From Henriciella sp. (GTDB lineage Bacteria > Pseudomonadota > Alphaproteobacteria > Caulobacterales > Hyphomonadaceae), in assembly GCA_017642885.1 (NCBI GenBank), contig JAEPOM010000002.1, positions 273,735 to 337,734 of the forward strand: a DNA stretch of 64,000 nt, read 5' to 3'. Below are positions 25,947 to 35,622 of this stretch, one piece after another. The number at the start of each line of letters is the position of its first letter. Within the stretch, counting starts at the first letter, position 1. The notes beneath the pieces were generated by a model. It made no database searches, was not told where the DNA came from, and saw only the letters and a list, made by a program, of their open reading frames with translations. Made by a program: the position numbers and the translations under genes.

Positions 25947-27632
25947 ATGGATGGATCGGCCACTGTGCAAGACAATCAGGTGCTCGCTGGATTGACCGAC
26001 CTGTTACAGGACGCCGTCACCGCATCCGATACCTATAAGTCCGCTTTGCACGAGAAAGTCAGTGCGGTGCTTGCGCCCGAAGGCAAGATCGATCGAGCAG
26101 CCTTCTCCGCCAACCAGCACCTGGCCCACGGCTATGGCTGGATCGTTACCTATATCGAGACGCTGCGCGAAACCGCCAATTGGACGACCCGACTGGAAGC
26201 GGATGGCAAGCTTGGCGAGATTGATGCGCTGCTCGCGCAGATCCTGTTCAGCAAGTATCTCGCGGATTTGGTGTCCGGCGTCCCAATGAACCAGGGCGAG
26301 ACGATCCGTCCGCACGAATTGGACGCGCTTGCTGAAGTCGACACTCTGTTCAAAACCCCTGCCGTGCACACCTTGATCACCAAGGGTCTGACGCCGGACA
26401 GCATGGCAGCTGCCGCGGCGCACCTCCCCGATAGCCTGGGCCGCGCGACGGTTGAGAATACCGGCGAAGACGAAACCATGTCGATGATCCGCGATCAGTT
26501 TCGTCGCTATACTGAGGACAAGATTGCTCCTTACGCACACGAATGGCACCTCAAGAATGATTACATCCCGATGGACGTGGTCAATGAGATGGCGGAGCTG
26601 GGCGTGTTCGGCCTGACCATTCCAGAAGAGTTTGGCGGTCTCGGCATGGGGAAAACGGCGATGTGTGTCGTTTCCGAAGAACTCTCGCGCGGATATATTG
26701 GTACCGGTTCACTCGGCACGCGCTCGGAGATCGCAGCAGAACTGATCCTCATCGGCGGAACCGATGCCCAGAAAGAAAAATACCTGCCCGCCATTGCCAG
26801 TGGCGAGATCTTGCCCACTGCAGTCTTTACAGAACCAAATACCGGGTCGGACCTCGGCGCGCTCCGGACCCGCGCGGTGAAAGATGGCGACACCTACAAA
26901 ATCACAGGCAACAAGACCTGGATCACGCACCCGGTCCGCGCCGACCTGATGACCCTGCTGGCGCGCACCAATCCCGACACGAACAATTTTTCGGGACTCT
27001 CGATGTTTCTGGCTGAGAAACCGCGCGGCAGCGACGAGCAGCCTTTCCCGGCTGAGGGCATGACCGGCGGCGAGATCGAAGTCCTCGGCTATCGCGGCAT
27101 GAAAGAGTACGAAATCGGGTTCGACGCGTTTGAAGTGCCGGCAGCAAACCTGCTGGGCGAGACAGAAGGCATGGGCTTCAAGCACTTGATGGCAACATTT
27201 GAGTCGGCCCGGATTCAGACCGCCGCCCGCGCCGTTGGCGTTACCCAATGCGCCTATGAACTTGGTCTTCGTTATGCGCTTGATCGCAATCAGTTCGGTC
27301 AGGCGATTTTCAAATTCCCACGTGTGGCCAACAAGCTTGTCATGATGGCGGCGGAGTTGGTGGGCATTCGCCAGCTGACCTATTTCTCGGCCCGTCAGAA
27401 AGACTCAGACAAACGCTGCGACCTGGAAGCCGGCATGGCCAAACTACTTGCCGCCCGTGCCGCCTGGGCAGCCGCCGACAATGCGCTGCAAATTCATGGC
27501 GGCAATGGGTTCGCTCTGGAATACCCGATCAGCCGCGTGCTGCAGGATGCTCGCATCCTCAACATTTTCGAAGGCGCCGGTGAAGTTCAGGCCATGGTCA
27601 TCGCCCGGCGGGTTGTGTCGGAGAGTAATTAG
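25947..27632 (+). CDS. mcd: Acyl-CoA dehydrogenase, probable (2S)-methylsuccinyl-CoA dehydrogenase
   Basis: ATG 25947 (MDGSATVQDNQ) follows a GGAGGA Shine-Dalgarno by eight bases and is preferred to the TTG at 25932. The 561-residue protein has an N-terminal extension of about 150 residues before the standard acyl-CoA dehydrogenase fold. The extension includes HGYGWIVTYIETLRETANW, similar to that of the ethylmalonyl-CoA pathway enzyme Mcd. The core shows TEPNTGSDLGALRTRA (flavin contact), KTWITHP, and the C-terminal ALQIHGGNGFALEYPISR. Mcd oxidises methylsuccinyl-CoA to mesaconyl-CoA during C2 assimilation. No other pathway gene is nearby; a different substrate is possible. Confidence 0.78.
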   Translation: MDGSATVQDNQVLAGLTDLLQDAVTASDTYKSALHEKVSAVLAPEGKIDRAAFSANQHLAHGYGWIVTYIETLRETANWTTRLEADGKLGEIDALLAQILFSKYLADLVSGVPMNQGETIRPHELDALAEVDTLFKTPAVHTLITKGLTPDSMAAAAAHLPDSLGRATVENTGEDETMSMIRDQFRRYTEDKIAPYAHEWHLKNDYIPMDVVNEMAELGVFGLTIPEEFGGLGMGKTAMCVVSEELSRGYIGTGSLGTRSEIAAELILIGGTDAQKEKYLPAIASGEILPTAVFTEPNTGSDLGALRTRAVKDGDTYKITGNKTWITHPVRADLMTLLARTNPDTNNFSGLSMFLAEKPRGSDEQPFPAEGMTGGEIEVLGYRGMKEYEIGFDAFEVPAANLLGETEGMGFKHLMATFESARIQTAARAVGVTQCAYELGLRYALDRNQFGQAIFKFPRVANKLVMMAAELVGIRQLTYFSARQKDSDKRCDLEAGMAKLLAARAAWAAADNALQIHGGNGFALEYPISRVLQDARILNIFEGAGEVQAMVIARRVVSESN

Positions 27633-27663
27633 CGGTTTGCTGGTGCCCATATGGGAGACCAGA

Positions 27664-28341
27664 ATGGAACTGAGATCATTTGGACCGGCAGTGATTCTCG
27701 CTCTATCTGCCTGCGCGACGTCGCACGCTGCGCCTTCTTCGCTCGAAACGCAGCTCGATGAGCTCCTCAGCTGGTTTCCAGGCACCTATGAGAACCACCA
27801 GCAAGTCTACCGCCAATCGATCGCAGACTTACCTGCTTCAGAACGCCATCGTCACCGTCACCACACGTTCCAACCGGTTTCCATTGCGGGCATTCCGGGG
27901 CGTCAGATATACGCTCAGCAATATCAGTACTATGATCCAAAGGACCTGTATCGCCAGCGCGTTTATTCCTTCACTGTGAATGAAGCCGAACAGGCTATCC
28001 AATTGACCATCTACACACCGAACGAGCCGGGCGAGCTGACAGACATGCATCTCGATCCCGCAAAACAGGCGGCACTTTCAGTCGACGACTTCTTCTTGAA
28101 ACCGGGATGCGAGGTCTACTGGAAGAAACGAGATGACCAATATGAGGGTTATCTGAAAGACGGTGCCTGCTCGTATTATTCCGAGCGCTTTCAGACCGAG
28201 ATCTTTCTCAATGAGACCTTGGTCATGCGAAAAGATGCTCTGCTGCTGGATGATTCCGCCGTCGACGGTGATGGTAATCTGATCTTCGGGGCAGCTGAAA
28301 ATGGGCCGAGCATCAATCTCAAATACGACGCCTGCGACTAA
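27664..28341 (+). CDS. CpcT/CpeT-like lipoprotein
   Basis: The start at 27664 (MELRSFGPAVILALSACATS) gives 225 residues with a lipobox LSAC; the track's earlier start lies inside the upstream dehydrogenase gene. The mature region (LLSWFPGTYENHQQVYRQ, then FFLKPGCEVYWKKRDDQYEG and GACSYYSERF) follows the CpcT/CpeT pattern. That family attaches bilins to phycobiliproteins in cyanobacteria, but non-photosynthetic bacteria carry exported relatives of unknown role. It follows the dehydrogenase by 31 bases and overlaps the MATE gene by four bases at the 3' ends. Confidence 0.72.
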   Translation: MELRSFGPAVILALSACATSHAAPSSLETQLDELLSWFPGTYENHQQVYRQSIADLPASERHRHRHHTFQPVSIAGIPGRQIYAQQYQYYDPKDLYRQRVYSFTVNEAEQAIQLTIYTPNEPGELTDMHLDPAKQAALSVDDFFLKPGCEVYWKKRDDQYEGYLKDGACSYYSERFQTEIFLNETLVMRKDALLLDDSAVDGDGNLIFGAAENGPSINLKYDACD

Positions 28342-29747
28342 GACCGCGGTGAGTTGAACGGAGCTTCAGCCCGGCGGCGAAGCAGAGGGAATTTCATCCC
28401 CTTGTCCGGATCAGATTTGCCGCTCTCATATCGTCCCACCAGCCTGTAGGCGAGCCAGAATCCAAGGATCCCGAACAGAACCCCGCCCAGCGCCTGTCCA
28501 ATCAGAACGCCGGGAGCGCCGCCGAGCTCAGCACCGACATAGATGAACGGCACCACGCCGATCGTGTTCTTGCCCCAGTTCAGGAAAGTGGAGAACAAGG
28601 GTCTGCGAAGATTGTTGAACGCCGCATTCGAGACGAACAGCGTCCCGTTGAAAATGAAGAGCGGCGCAACGGCGATAGCGAACCAGAAAATGATCTGCGC
28701 ACCTTCCTCGCTGAGGTTGAAACTGGCGGAAATGGCGCTGTTTCCCAGCACCAGGGCCAGCCAGATCACAACGACATAGGCGGCGGTAAACTGCACCGAC
28801 TTGATCAGGGTTCCGCGTACCCGGTCGAACTGTTTTGCGCCGAAATTCTGTCCAATGATGGGGCCGACTGCGCCGGACAGGGCGAAGATCACACAGAAGG
28901 CGAGCGGTGTAAGACGACCCGCCACTGCCATCGCGGCTACGGCAGGGTCTCCGAATTCGGAGACGGCCCTCGTGACAAACCCGTTGCCGAAGGGCGTTGC
29001 CACATTGGTCAACATGGCCGGGGCCGCAATCGCGACAATCGGCTTGAGATCTGTCTTGAAGCGTGCCGCATCGATCTTTGCGAACCCGCCATAGTGGCGC
29101 AAGATCGGATAGAGCGCGGTTAGCATGGTCGCGAAACGAGCTGCCACCGACGCATAGGCTGCCCCATCAAGACCCAGGCCAAACCCGAAGATCAGGATCG
29201 GGTCGAGAATAGCATTCACTGCCCCAGCCGTTAGCGTCACCGTCATCGCCCGTCGCGCATCACCATGCGCGCGCAGGATCCCTGTCGCCATCATCCCGAT
29301 CGCGCCGATTGGCATCACCGTTACGACAATCCTGAAATACCGCACCGCCAGATCCAGCGTGTAGCCCTTAGCCCCGATCAGGCTGATCAGAACCGGCGCA
29401 TAGATCCAGCACAACACAGCGAGGATGGAGGTGACGACAATGCCGAAGACCAACACGCTCGTGGCGATCTTTCGGGCTTCGTCTGCGACCCCCTGCCCGA
29501 GCCGCTGCGCCACCAAGGCGCTCGTGGCGATTGTCAGCCCGATAGAGACCGAGAACGTGAAGAACAGTACGGTCCCGGCAAACCCCACGGCAGCCGCAAG
29601 CTCCTGTTCTCCCAACATGGAAATGAAGAGCAGGTCCGCGAAGTCAACCAGAAAAATGGAAACAAGCCCGATGCTCGCCGAGGCGGACATGATACTGATA
29701 TGACGCAGCAGGTTGCCTTCCAGAAAGATCGCCTGCTTGTTCGCCAT
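28338..29747 (-). CDS. MATE-family multidrug efflux transporter
   Basis: From ATG 29747 (MANKQAIFLEGNLLRHI) the protein has 469 residues and about twelve hydrophobic helices in two related halves. Each half shows a similar motif (SALVAQRLGQGVADEARK in the first; GPIIGQNFGAKQFDRVRGT in the second), as expected for MATE exchangers, which expel drugs and organic cations using H+ or Na+. The 14 residues before this Met in the track ORF are polar and would be odd in front of the transporter. It stands alone on the minus strand. Confidence 0.88.
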   Translation of the reverse strand: MANKQAIFLEGNLLRHISIMSASASIGLVSIFLVDFADLLFISMLGEQELAAAVGFAGTVLFFTFSVSIGLTIATSALVAQRLGQGVADEARKIATSVLVFGIVVTSILAVLCWIYAPVLISLIGAKGYTLDLAVRYFRIVVTVMPIGAIGMMATGILRAHGDARRAMTVTLTAGAVNAILDPILIFGFGLGLDGAAYASVAARFATMLTALYPILRHYGGFAKIDAARFKTDLKPIVAIAAPAMLTNVATPFGNGFVTRAVSEFGDPAVAAMAVAGRLTPLAFCVIFALSGAVGPIIGQNFGAKQFDRVRGTLIKSVQFTAAYVVVIWLALVLGNSAISASFNLSEEGAQIIFWFAIAVAPLFIFNGTLFVSNAAFNNLRRPLFSTFLNWGKNTIGVVPFIYVGAELGGAPGVLIGQALGGVLFGILGFWLAYRLVGRYESGKSDPDKGMKFPLLRRRAEAPFNSPRS

Positions 29748-29979
29748 ACTATGTCCCGCTCGAAAGAAGACTGCGCGCGCTCCCAACAAGGCGGCAGCTG
29801 ATCTATATGGAGCCTAGTCTCTGATTTACGATCATGCGAGCGAGAAAAATTTACAACTGTCGCTTAGCCACAACCTTCCAAGGCGTTAACGGGGCCTGCG
29901 GGAATTTCTTCGGTCGGTTGCGGAATCTCAAGTGATATTTGCGATGCTGCCCCTCGGGATCGGATTTTGGGAGACAATC

Positions 29980-31011
29980 ATGGACCTGAGTTTCAAGCGC
30001 GCATTCGCAATATTTGCTTTGATCGGTCTGACAGCCTGCGCGCCGGGCAACATGTTCGATGGCGAAGGCAGCGGCGAAGTCATCGCCCCTGAGACGCCGC
30101 TCGTGGTCGCGGATGGGGAATATCCGCCCAGAATGAATCAGGTCTCGGTCGGGCAACCACACCTCACTTCTGCGCAACTGCCTGCTGTCTTCGAAACGGT
30201 GGATGCTGAGCCAAATTGCCGGATGCCTCGCCCCAGTCGCGACGCCAAACTCGCCTATGTCTACACCTATGGTGGCGGGGTGAAGACGCCACTGCACTAT
30301 ATCGCCGACGGCGCGGATGCCGAGCAGATCGCGGCCCGAATGGCTTTCACCAAAGAAGTCGCCAAGCAGGTGGCACGCGAAGGCGGCTTCGTTGAAGGAG
30401 CTGTCGCTCGCCAATTTGCGAGTTTCGCCAAAGGAAATTCGGTCGAATGGGCAACACGCGTTGATGTCCTCGTCACAGAAACTGAGGCGCCGGTCTTTCT
30501 GGTTCTCACTTCATACAATGCCATTCTTTGGAACATTCAGCTCGCCCCAGGCGCTCAGATCGACGGGATTGTCGTCAGCGCTTATGAAGGCGGCGCCATC
30601 GCCAACGGCGCCAGTGCCCGGCGCACTGGATTCATGGGTTTTGATGGCTCGCCGAACCGTTCTTGCCGCCTCGATGGTCGCGGCAAACCTGTCCCTACCG
30701 AGGTCCGTATCGCCGGTGCTAAAGACCTCAATCCCGACTTCGATCCGCGTGGTTACAAAGAACGTTGGGACGCTGAGTATCGAGATGCTCAAAAATTCTT
30801 TTCCGTCGATCTTCGTCAAAAAATCGGCAAGTCACCAACATGGCTTCTCAACGACGCGCGCGGAAACAGCTTCCAGGCCGTGCTTGTAGGCCCAACGCCC
30901 AATGAGCCCTTTGTACAACAGCCCGTCACTCGGCTTCAGGTCCCCTCCTACGTCGCCCCGTACTGGGGAACTCGCAAAGGAGCGTTCAAGTACTTTGGAT
31001 TGGATTCATAA
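29980..31011 (+). CDS. Lipoprotein of unknown function
   Basis: Starting at 29980 (MDLSFKRAFAIFALIGLTACAPG) gives 343 residues with a clear type II signal and lipobox LTAC. I do not recognise the family. The mature part contains a segment with NAILWNIQLAPGAQIDGIVVSAYEGGAIA that looks like a sheet-rich domain, and a basic, aromatic C-terminus ending KYFGLDS. It lies between the MATE gene (divergent) and the unknown lipoprotein gene at 31036 (convergent), so context gives no clue. Probably anchored to a membrane facing the periplasm. Confidence 0.65.
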   Translation: MDLSFKRAFAIFALIGLTACAPGNMFDGEGSGEVIAPETPLVVADGEYPPRMNQVSVGQPHLTSAQLPAVFETVDAEPNCRMPRPSRDAKLAYVYTYGGGVKTPLHYIADGADAEQIAARMAFTKEVAKQVAREGGFVEGAVARQFASFAKGNSVEWATRVDVLVTETEAPVFLVLTSYNAILWNIQLAPGAQIDGIVVSAYEGGAIANGASARRTGFMGFDGSPNRSCRLDGRGKPVPTEVRIAGAKDLNPDFDPRGYKERWDAEYRDAQKFFSVDLRQKIGKSPTWLLNDARGNSFQAVLVGPTPNEPFVQQPVTRLQVPSYVAPYWGTRKGAFKYFGLDS

Positions 31012-31035
31012 ACGCGATAGAGGGATCCAGATAAA

Positions 31036-31641
31036 CTAGTCGCACGCAATACGGCTGGCGCGGAGCTTGAATTGAGGCACCCATTCGCCGCCATCATCCT
31101 GGACGTAGCTGACGCGATACCAGTGATCAGCATCTTCGACGGTGAAGTCCGCCACAAGTTCAACCTCAGTGGGATAAACCCGCCACATTGTGAGCTTGCC
31201 GTTCCGCATCTCAGCCCGCAAGTCTTGAACCTGAGCCCCGCTCGTTGCGACCCACATCATCTTCCATTCACCGGATGCTGTATCGAACATTCGAACATTC
31301 ACGCCCCGTGCCGATCCCGGCTCAAGGCCAGGATCGGGATCATACCATTCGTCTGTAATCATCATCCCGCCCATGCTGTACCAGCCGTTCCATCTGGCGC
31401 GTGGACCAGGTCGAGGCGGAGACCAGCCCGTGGGCAGCATGATATGGCTCGTTATTTCGAAGTCTCCGATTAGAAACGCGAATTGCTCGAGTTCTGCAGG
31501 GGCTTCGGCGTGCGGAGTCCCATAGTCGCACCTTGGTGCAATTGGCTGCAGCTCACTTTCGTCAGCACTTACGGGCGTCGTACATGCCGCCAGGAAGAAG
31601 ACTGCCAATACTGAACTGATAAGTTTGGTTTTGGGCCGCAT
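31036..31641 (-). CDS. Lipoprotein with DUF1579-like domain
   Basis: The start at 31641 (MRPKTKLISSVLAVFFLAACTTP) follows a GAAGGGA Shine-Dalgarno and gives 201 residues; the track's longer ORF adds 120 residues with no plausible signal. The lipobox is LAAC. The mature domain runs LEQFAFLIGDFEITSHIM to DGGEWVPQFKLRASRIACD with repeated WY/MMW strands, resembling small barrels of the DUF1579 type where ...LxGxW/F is followed by WY...DEWYD. The substrate or partner is unknown. Confidence 0.6.
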   Translation of the reverse strand: MRPKTKLISSVLAVFFLAACTTPVSADESELQPIAPRCDYGTPHAEAPAELEQFAFLIGDFEITSHIMLPTGWSPPRPGPRARWNGWYSMGGMMITDEWYDPDPGLEPGSARGVNVRMFDTASGEWKMMWVATSGAQVQDLRAEMRNGKLTMWRVYPTEVELVADFTVEDADHWYRVSYVQDDGGEWVPQFKLRASRIACD

Positions 31642-31791
31642 AATATCCCTTCCCGGTGTCGGTACAGCGTACGAGCAGGCGAAGCGCTCGGCAAGGCTTG
31701 GCCGGGAAAGCGTCGCGGCCAGCGCACACACTCTATTAAGGCCAGTGATGGCATACTCCAGCCAAACCTCGTGTGAAGTGGAACCAAACGC

Positions 31792-32604
31792 ATGCGCTTT
31801 GTCCCTATTCTGATTGCCGCAACCTGCCTGGCTCTGCCGGCTGGTGCGACCAAACCCACTCCGGAAACACCGCCGAGCGCGCCGGGGGATCAGGCTCTGG
31901 CCGGAGCGCCGCTTGTGGTGCAAGAAAATACCTATCGGTATGGTGACCTTCTGCGTTCTGAACCTGCAAGCAGCGTCGATGCCTGCGCGGAGGCCTGTCA
32001 CCTGGATGCCCGCTGCGTCGCCTGGTCGATGACACCTGCAGTTTACTCCGTTGAAGGGCGCTGCGAACTGAAATCCAATCCCGGAGCGGCTTCTTATCGG
32101 CCCGGCGCGGTATCCGGCATATCGGAATCAGTGCGCATGGAGCCTGAAATGCGCTACCAGGTCCGCCTTCCAGAAGGCTATCAACCTGCACCTGAAGTCG
32201 TGGAAGAACTGCTGGGCGCCGAAGCCCCTACCCCCATACACATGCCGGATTTGCTCGGCGCGACTGAGACAAGGGTTTCGGCAGTGATGAAGGCGCCGGC
32301 TGCGCCCGCATCACCGGCCGCTCCCGCCGCGCCGGTCGAAACGATTGAGCCGGTTGAAATGGCGCGTATGGCCCCGCCGCTTCCTGCGCCGCCAGTTGCT
32401 GCTCCACCCCTTCCCGCTCCACCGACTGAGCCGGTGACGCGAATTGCAGACACGCCGCCTGCCCCAACCAAAGCAGCGGCTCCGATTTCGTTTAGACTGA
32501 CACCGCTCAAGCCGACCCCGGGTGCACTTCAGCTTCTGGCGCCTGCACCGAGTGAAAAAGCCGAAGCCTTTACAGCCCAGGCCGCCTCAGACCCAGGCAG
32601 TTAA
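31792..32604 (+). CDS. Secreted PAN/Apple-domain protein with Pro/Ala-rich tail
   Basis: A 270-residue protein with a signal peptide (about 19 residues, ending AGA-T). Residues 45-115 form a PAN-like module: ENTYRYGDLL, VDACAEACHLDARCVAWSM, GRCELKSNPGA, with Cys spacing typical of Apple/PAN domains that bind proteins or carbohydrates. From about residue 150 the chain is rich in Pro, Ala and Glu (PPLPAPPVAAPPLPAPP), likely a disordered spacer. Its stop overlaps the pseudouridine synthase gene by four bases (convergent). The role is unknown; a surface or periplasmic binding protein is likely. Confidence 0.7.
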   Translation: MRFVPILIAATCLALPAGATKPTPETPPSAPGDQALAGAPLVVQENTYRYGDLLRSEPASSVDACAEACHLDARCVAWSMTPAVYSVEGRCELKSNPGAASYRPGAVSGISESVRMEPEMRYQVRLPEGYQPAPEVVEELLGAEAPTPIHMPDLLGATETRVSAVMKAPAAPASPAAPAAPVETIEPVEMARMAPPLPAPPVAAPPLPAPPTEPVTRIADTPPAPTKAAAPISFRLTPLKPTPGALQLLAPAPSEKAEAFTAQAASDPGS

Positions 32605-33518
32605 TCGTCGCGATTGTTGCGCGATTTGCGCTTGCGATACTCATCGATCTCTTTTGATTTGTCGCGATTGGGCTTCGCGCCGCCGCGTCCAACAAAGCTC
32701 CGTCCCTTGCGGATCGGCTTGCCATCTTCATCCGTGAGACGCTTCGGCCGCGGTGGCAGAGACGCCGCAATCAAGGTTGCGCGCTCTTTCGCTTTCAGGG
32801 TCCGCCACTTGCCAATCGGAAGATCGCCGAGGTTGAGCGGGCCGATGCGGATTCGCTGAAGATCTGTCACACGCAGACCGACAAGATCGCACATACGCCG
32901 GATTTGGCGCTTGCGGCCTTCCTTCAGGATAAAGCGCAGCACCTGGCCCTCTTCACGGGTCACCTTGGCCGGTTTGAGGCGGCGATTATCAAGCGTCAGC
33001 CCGTTGCGGAGCAAGGTCAATCGCCCTTCCTTGATCTCACCTCTAACGGTGACGAGGTACTCTTTCTCGAGGCTATGCTGGGGGCCGATAATGGCTTTGG
33101 CGAGCACGCCATCCTCGGACAGGAGGAGGAGGCCGTGAGAATCCTGGTCCAGCCGTCCGAGCGGCGCCAGACTGGCCGTCTTGCCCGGGCCGCGACTGCC
33201 ATCCGTCGCGTTGCTGGTCTTGAGCAAGCGAACCGCAGGCACCTGCCCGTCTTCCGGTTGCGCAGAGACATAGTCGACGGGTTTATTCAAAACCGCGGTG
33301 AATTTCTCGGCTATTGCGCGCTCCGCCACATCCGTCAGCGTCAGAGTCTGGCCAGGCTCGATCTTGTGCCCAGGGCGCTCAATGACCACCTCATCGATGA
33401 TGACGCCGCCAGCCTCTATAAGCGCTTCCGCTTCACGGCGCGAACATAGGCCAAGCTCGGCCATCCATTTGTTGACCCGGACCGGCGCATTGCCGCGATA
33501 GAGATGCTGATCTGCCAT
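32601..33518 (-). CDS. 23S rRNA pseudouridine synthase, RsuA/RluB/E/F family (RluF-like)
   Basis: The start at 33518 (MADQHLYRGNAPVRVNKWMA) gives 305 residues; the extra 12 in the track are not typical. An S4 RNA-binding domain opens the protein (KWMAELGLCSRREAEALI). The catalytic domain has the GRLDQDSHGLLLLSEDG motif, whose first Asp is the nucleophile, and the family's GRKRQIRRMC signature. The D-x-S-H/Q-G form is closest to RluF, which modifies a uridine in 23S rRNA, but the exact target is unproven. A Lys/Arg-rich tail of about 50 residues extends beyond the family core. Confidence 0.85.
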   Translation of the reverse strand: MADQHLYRGNAPVRVNKWMAELGLCSRREAEALIEAGGVIIDEVVIERPGHKIEPGQTLTLTDVAERAIAEKFTAVLNKPVDYVSAQPEDGQVPAVRLLKTSNATDGSRGPGKTASLAPLGRLDQDSHGLLLLSEDGVLAKAIIGPQHSLEKEYLVTVRGEIKEGRLTLLRNGLTLDNRRLKPAKVTREEGQVLRFILKEGRKRQIRRMCDLVGLRVTDLQRIRIGPLNLGDLPIGKWRTLKAKERATLIAASLPPRPKRLTDEDGKPIRKGRSFVGRGGAKPNRDKSKEIDEYRKRKSRNNRDD

Positions 33519-33643
33519 GTCGGGCGGTGTGGCCAAGCTGAGCGATAACGTCAATCAAGAATTTCCACCCACAAATACCAGAAAGAGATATTCCCTTTTG
33601 CCCCGACTCCCTGCTAAAGGCGGGCGCAAGAACAGGAGCGACC

Positions 33644-34306
33644 ATGAAAACCGCTGTGATTGTCTTCCCCGGCTCAAACTGCGACCGCGACGCCCAAGTA
33701 GCCTTGCGCCAAGCAAGCGGACAGGATCCGGCTATGGTCTGGCACAAGGATGGAACGATCCCGGATGGGACCGATCTCGTCATGGTACCTGGTGGATTCT
33801 CCTATGGCGACTACCTTCGCTGCGGCGCGATGGCGGCGAACAGCCCGGTGATTGCACAGCTCCACGCGCATGCAGAACGCGGCGGTTACATCCTCGGCGT
33901 TTGCAATGGCTTCCAGATCCTGTGTGAAACGGGCCTGCTGCCAGGCGCTTTGATGCGCAATACCAGCCTCGATTTTGTCTGTCGGCCGCAGCAATTGAAG
34001 ATCGAGAGCACCAATAGCGCCTTCACCAGCGCGTATGGCAGCACATCAGAGATTTCGATTCCCATCGCACACCATGACGGCAACTATGTGGCTGACGATA
34101 CGACACTGGACACGCTCGAAGGCGAGGGCCGTGTGGCCTTCCGCTATGTCGGCAATCCAAACGGCTCGGCACGCGATATTGCTGGCGTGATCAGCGAAAA
34201 TGGCCGGGTCCTCGGCATGATGCCTCACCCCGAACGTGCGATTGGCGGACACGAAGGCGGCACTGATGGCACGGCAATGTTTGAAAGCCTGATGGCGGCG
34301 GCCTAA
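33644..34306 (+). CDS. purQ: Phosphoribosylformylglycinamidine synthase, glutaminase subunit
   Basis: A 220-residue class I glutamine amidotransferase that supplies ammonia to PurL in purine synthesis. The nucleophilic Cys sits in [11 protein letters not shown], the oxyanion region in [11 protein letters not shown], and the catalytic His-x-Glu in [11 protein letters not shown]. It has AGGAG before the start. PurS, which normally joins the PurLQS complex, is not encoded upstream; only about 125 bases separate it from the pseudouridine synthase start. It precedes the DUF418 gene, with purL next. Confidence 0.96.
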   Translation: MKTAVIVFPGSNCDRDAQVALRQASGQDPAMVWHKDGTIPDGTDLVMVPGGFSYGDYLRCGAMAANSPVIAQLHAHAERGGYILGVCNGFQILCETGLLPGALMRNTSLDFVCRPQQLKIESTNSAFTSAYGSTSEISIPIAHHDGNYVADDTTLDTLEGEGRVAFRYVGNPNGSARDIAGVISENGRVLGMMPHPERAIGGHEGGTDGTAMFESLMAAA

Positions 34307-34375
34307 CCCAAGCCTGCTTTCCAAGTCCCATCTCGCCTGATTATGATGGAATCAAAAGCGGGAGCGGTGTCGAAC

Positions 34376-35569
34376 ATGAGTTACCTTCAGGAATCCAGGG
34401 ATGCTGGACGCGAGGTTTTTCCAGATCTGGCCCGGGCCTTCGCTCTGTTCGGAATTTGCGTGGTCAATGTTGGGATCATGTCCTGGCCGATGATGACGGG
34501 CTATGGCGAAAGCGCCGTCCACGCCGCGCAAGATCAAGCCGCGTTCTTCGCCGTCGGTGCCTTGTTCATGGCGAAATCTTACACCTTGTTTTCGTTTATG
34601 TTCGGCGTCGGGTTTGCCTATCAAATGCAATCGGCAGAACGCAAAGGTGTCGGATTTTCAGGGCGGTACTGGCGGCGCATTATCGGCCTGCTGATCTTCG
34701 GTCTGATCAATGTCGCGTTCTTGTTTCAAGGCGACATTCTGGTGATGTATGCCATTCTCGGCTCAATCCTGTTCCTGTTTCGAAACGCCAGCCCGCGCCT
34801 GTTATCGGGTTGGGCGATCGCGATCTATTCGGTTCAGGTTGCCTTTGTCGCTCTGATGGCGCTCGGTTTCTGGGCGTGGGAAGCGTTTGATGGTGAGAAT
34901 TTCACACTCAAAATGGGCACTATGTTGGAGCAAGCCGACAACGCTGCTGAGGCGTTTCGCAACGGCTCCTTTGCCGATGCCATCGCCCAGAGATTTGCGG
35001 ATTGGTCAGGGTTCATCACATTTGGCATGCTGATGCAGGGCATTGGCGCATTGGCGTTTTTCCTATTCGGATTTTCGGCTGTGAAGCGGGGCACGATATC
35101 CAATCCTGCGGCGCCGTTCTGGAAACGTAGCCGGCATGTATTTTTACCTATCGGTCTGGTTCTCAGCGGCGCCGGCGCCTGGATCATGCTGCAAGGTCAT
35201 GGCGGAATGAACCCAACAATGATGGCGGGTATGACCTTAATCATGCTGGGAAGCCCCTTCTCCACAGCCGGGTATCTGGGTCTGATCGCAAAATGGGCGG
35301 AAACCCCCAGCGGAACGATCAAAACGTTCCTCGCGCGCGGCGGCACGTCCTCTCTGACGGCTTACTTGATGCAGGGTCTGATCCTGTCCTTGATCTTCAA
35401 TCCGTATGGTCTCGGTCTGTTTGAACAATTGGGTGCTGCGTCCGCCATCGCGCTGGCCGCGATCGTGGCCATTTTCACCATCGCATTCGCCAGCCTGTGG
35501 CGAACTTTGTTCAAGCGCGGACCTCTCGAATATGTGCTTCGCAGTTGGACCTATATGGGGTCGCGATAA
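34376..35569 (+). CDS. DUF418 membrane protein
   Basis: A 397-residue protein (start ATG 34376, MSYLQESRDAGREVF; an ATG at 34343 is an alternative). About ten hydrophobic helices, with the family's N-terminal [18 protein letters not shown] and the C-terminal GGTSSLTAYLMQGLIL followed by GPLEYVLRSWTY, the usual end of DUF418. The function is unknown; members often sit near export or envelope genes. Here it splits purQ from purL, which is unusual, but sequence gives no evidence for a purine role. Confidence 0.85.
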   Translation: MSYLQESRDAGREVFPDLARAFALFGICVVNVGIMSWPMMTGYGESAVHAAQDQAAFFAVGALFMAKSYTLFSFMFGVGFAYQMQSAERKGVGFSGRYWRRIIGLLIFGLINVAFLFQGDILVMYAILGSILFLFRNASPRLLSGWAIAIYSVQVAFVALMALGFWAWEAFDGENFTLKMGTMLEQADNAAEAFRNGSFADAIAQRFADWSGFITFGMLMQGIGALAFFLFGFSAVKRGTISNPAAPFWKRSRHVFLPIGLVLSGAGAWIMLQGHGGMNPTMMAGMTLIMLGSPFSTAGYLGLIAKWAETPSGTIKTFLARGGTSSLTAYLMQGLILSLIFNPYGLGLFEQLGAASAIALAAIVAIFTIAFASLWRTLFKRGPLEYVLRSWTYMGSR

Positions 35570-35622
35570 AGGTCAGCAAAAACGCTCTAGCGAATCCCTC
35601 GATCTAAGGGTAAAGCGCGCGC

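Noticed and set aside
32341-32450. Repetitive Pro/Ala codons as a tandem DNA repeat
   Set aside because: The stretch is low-complexity coding sequence in a disordered tail without a fixed DNA period.
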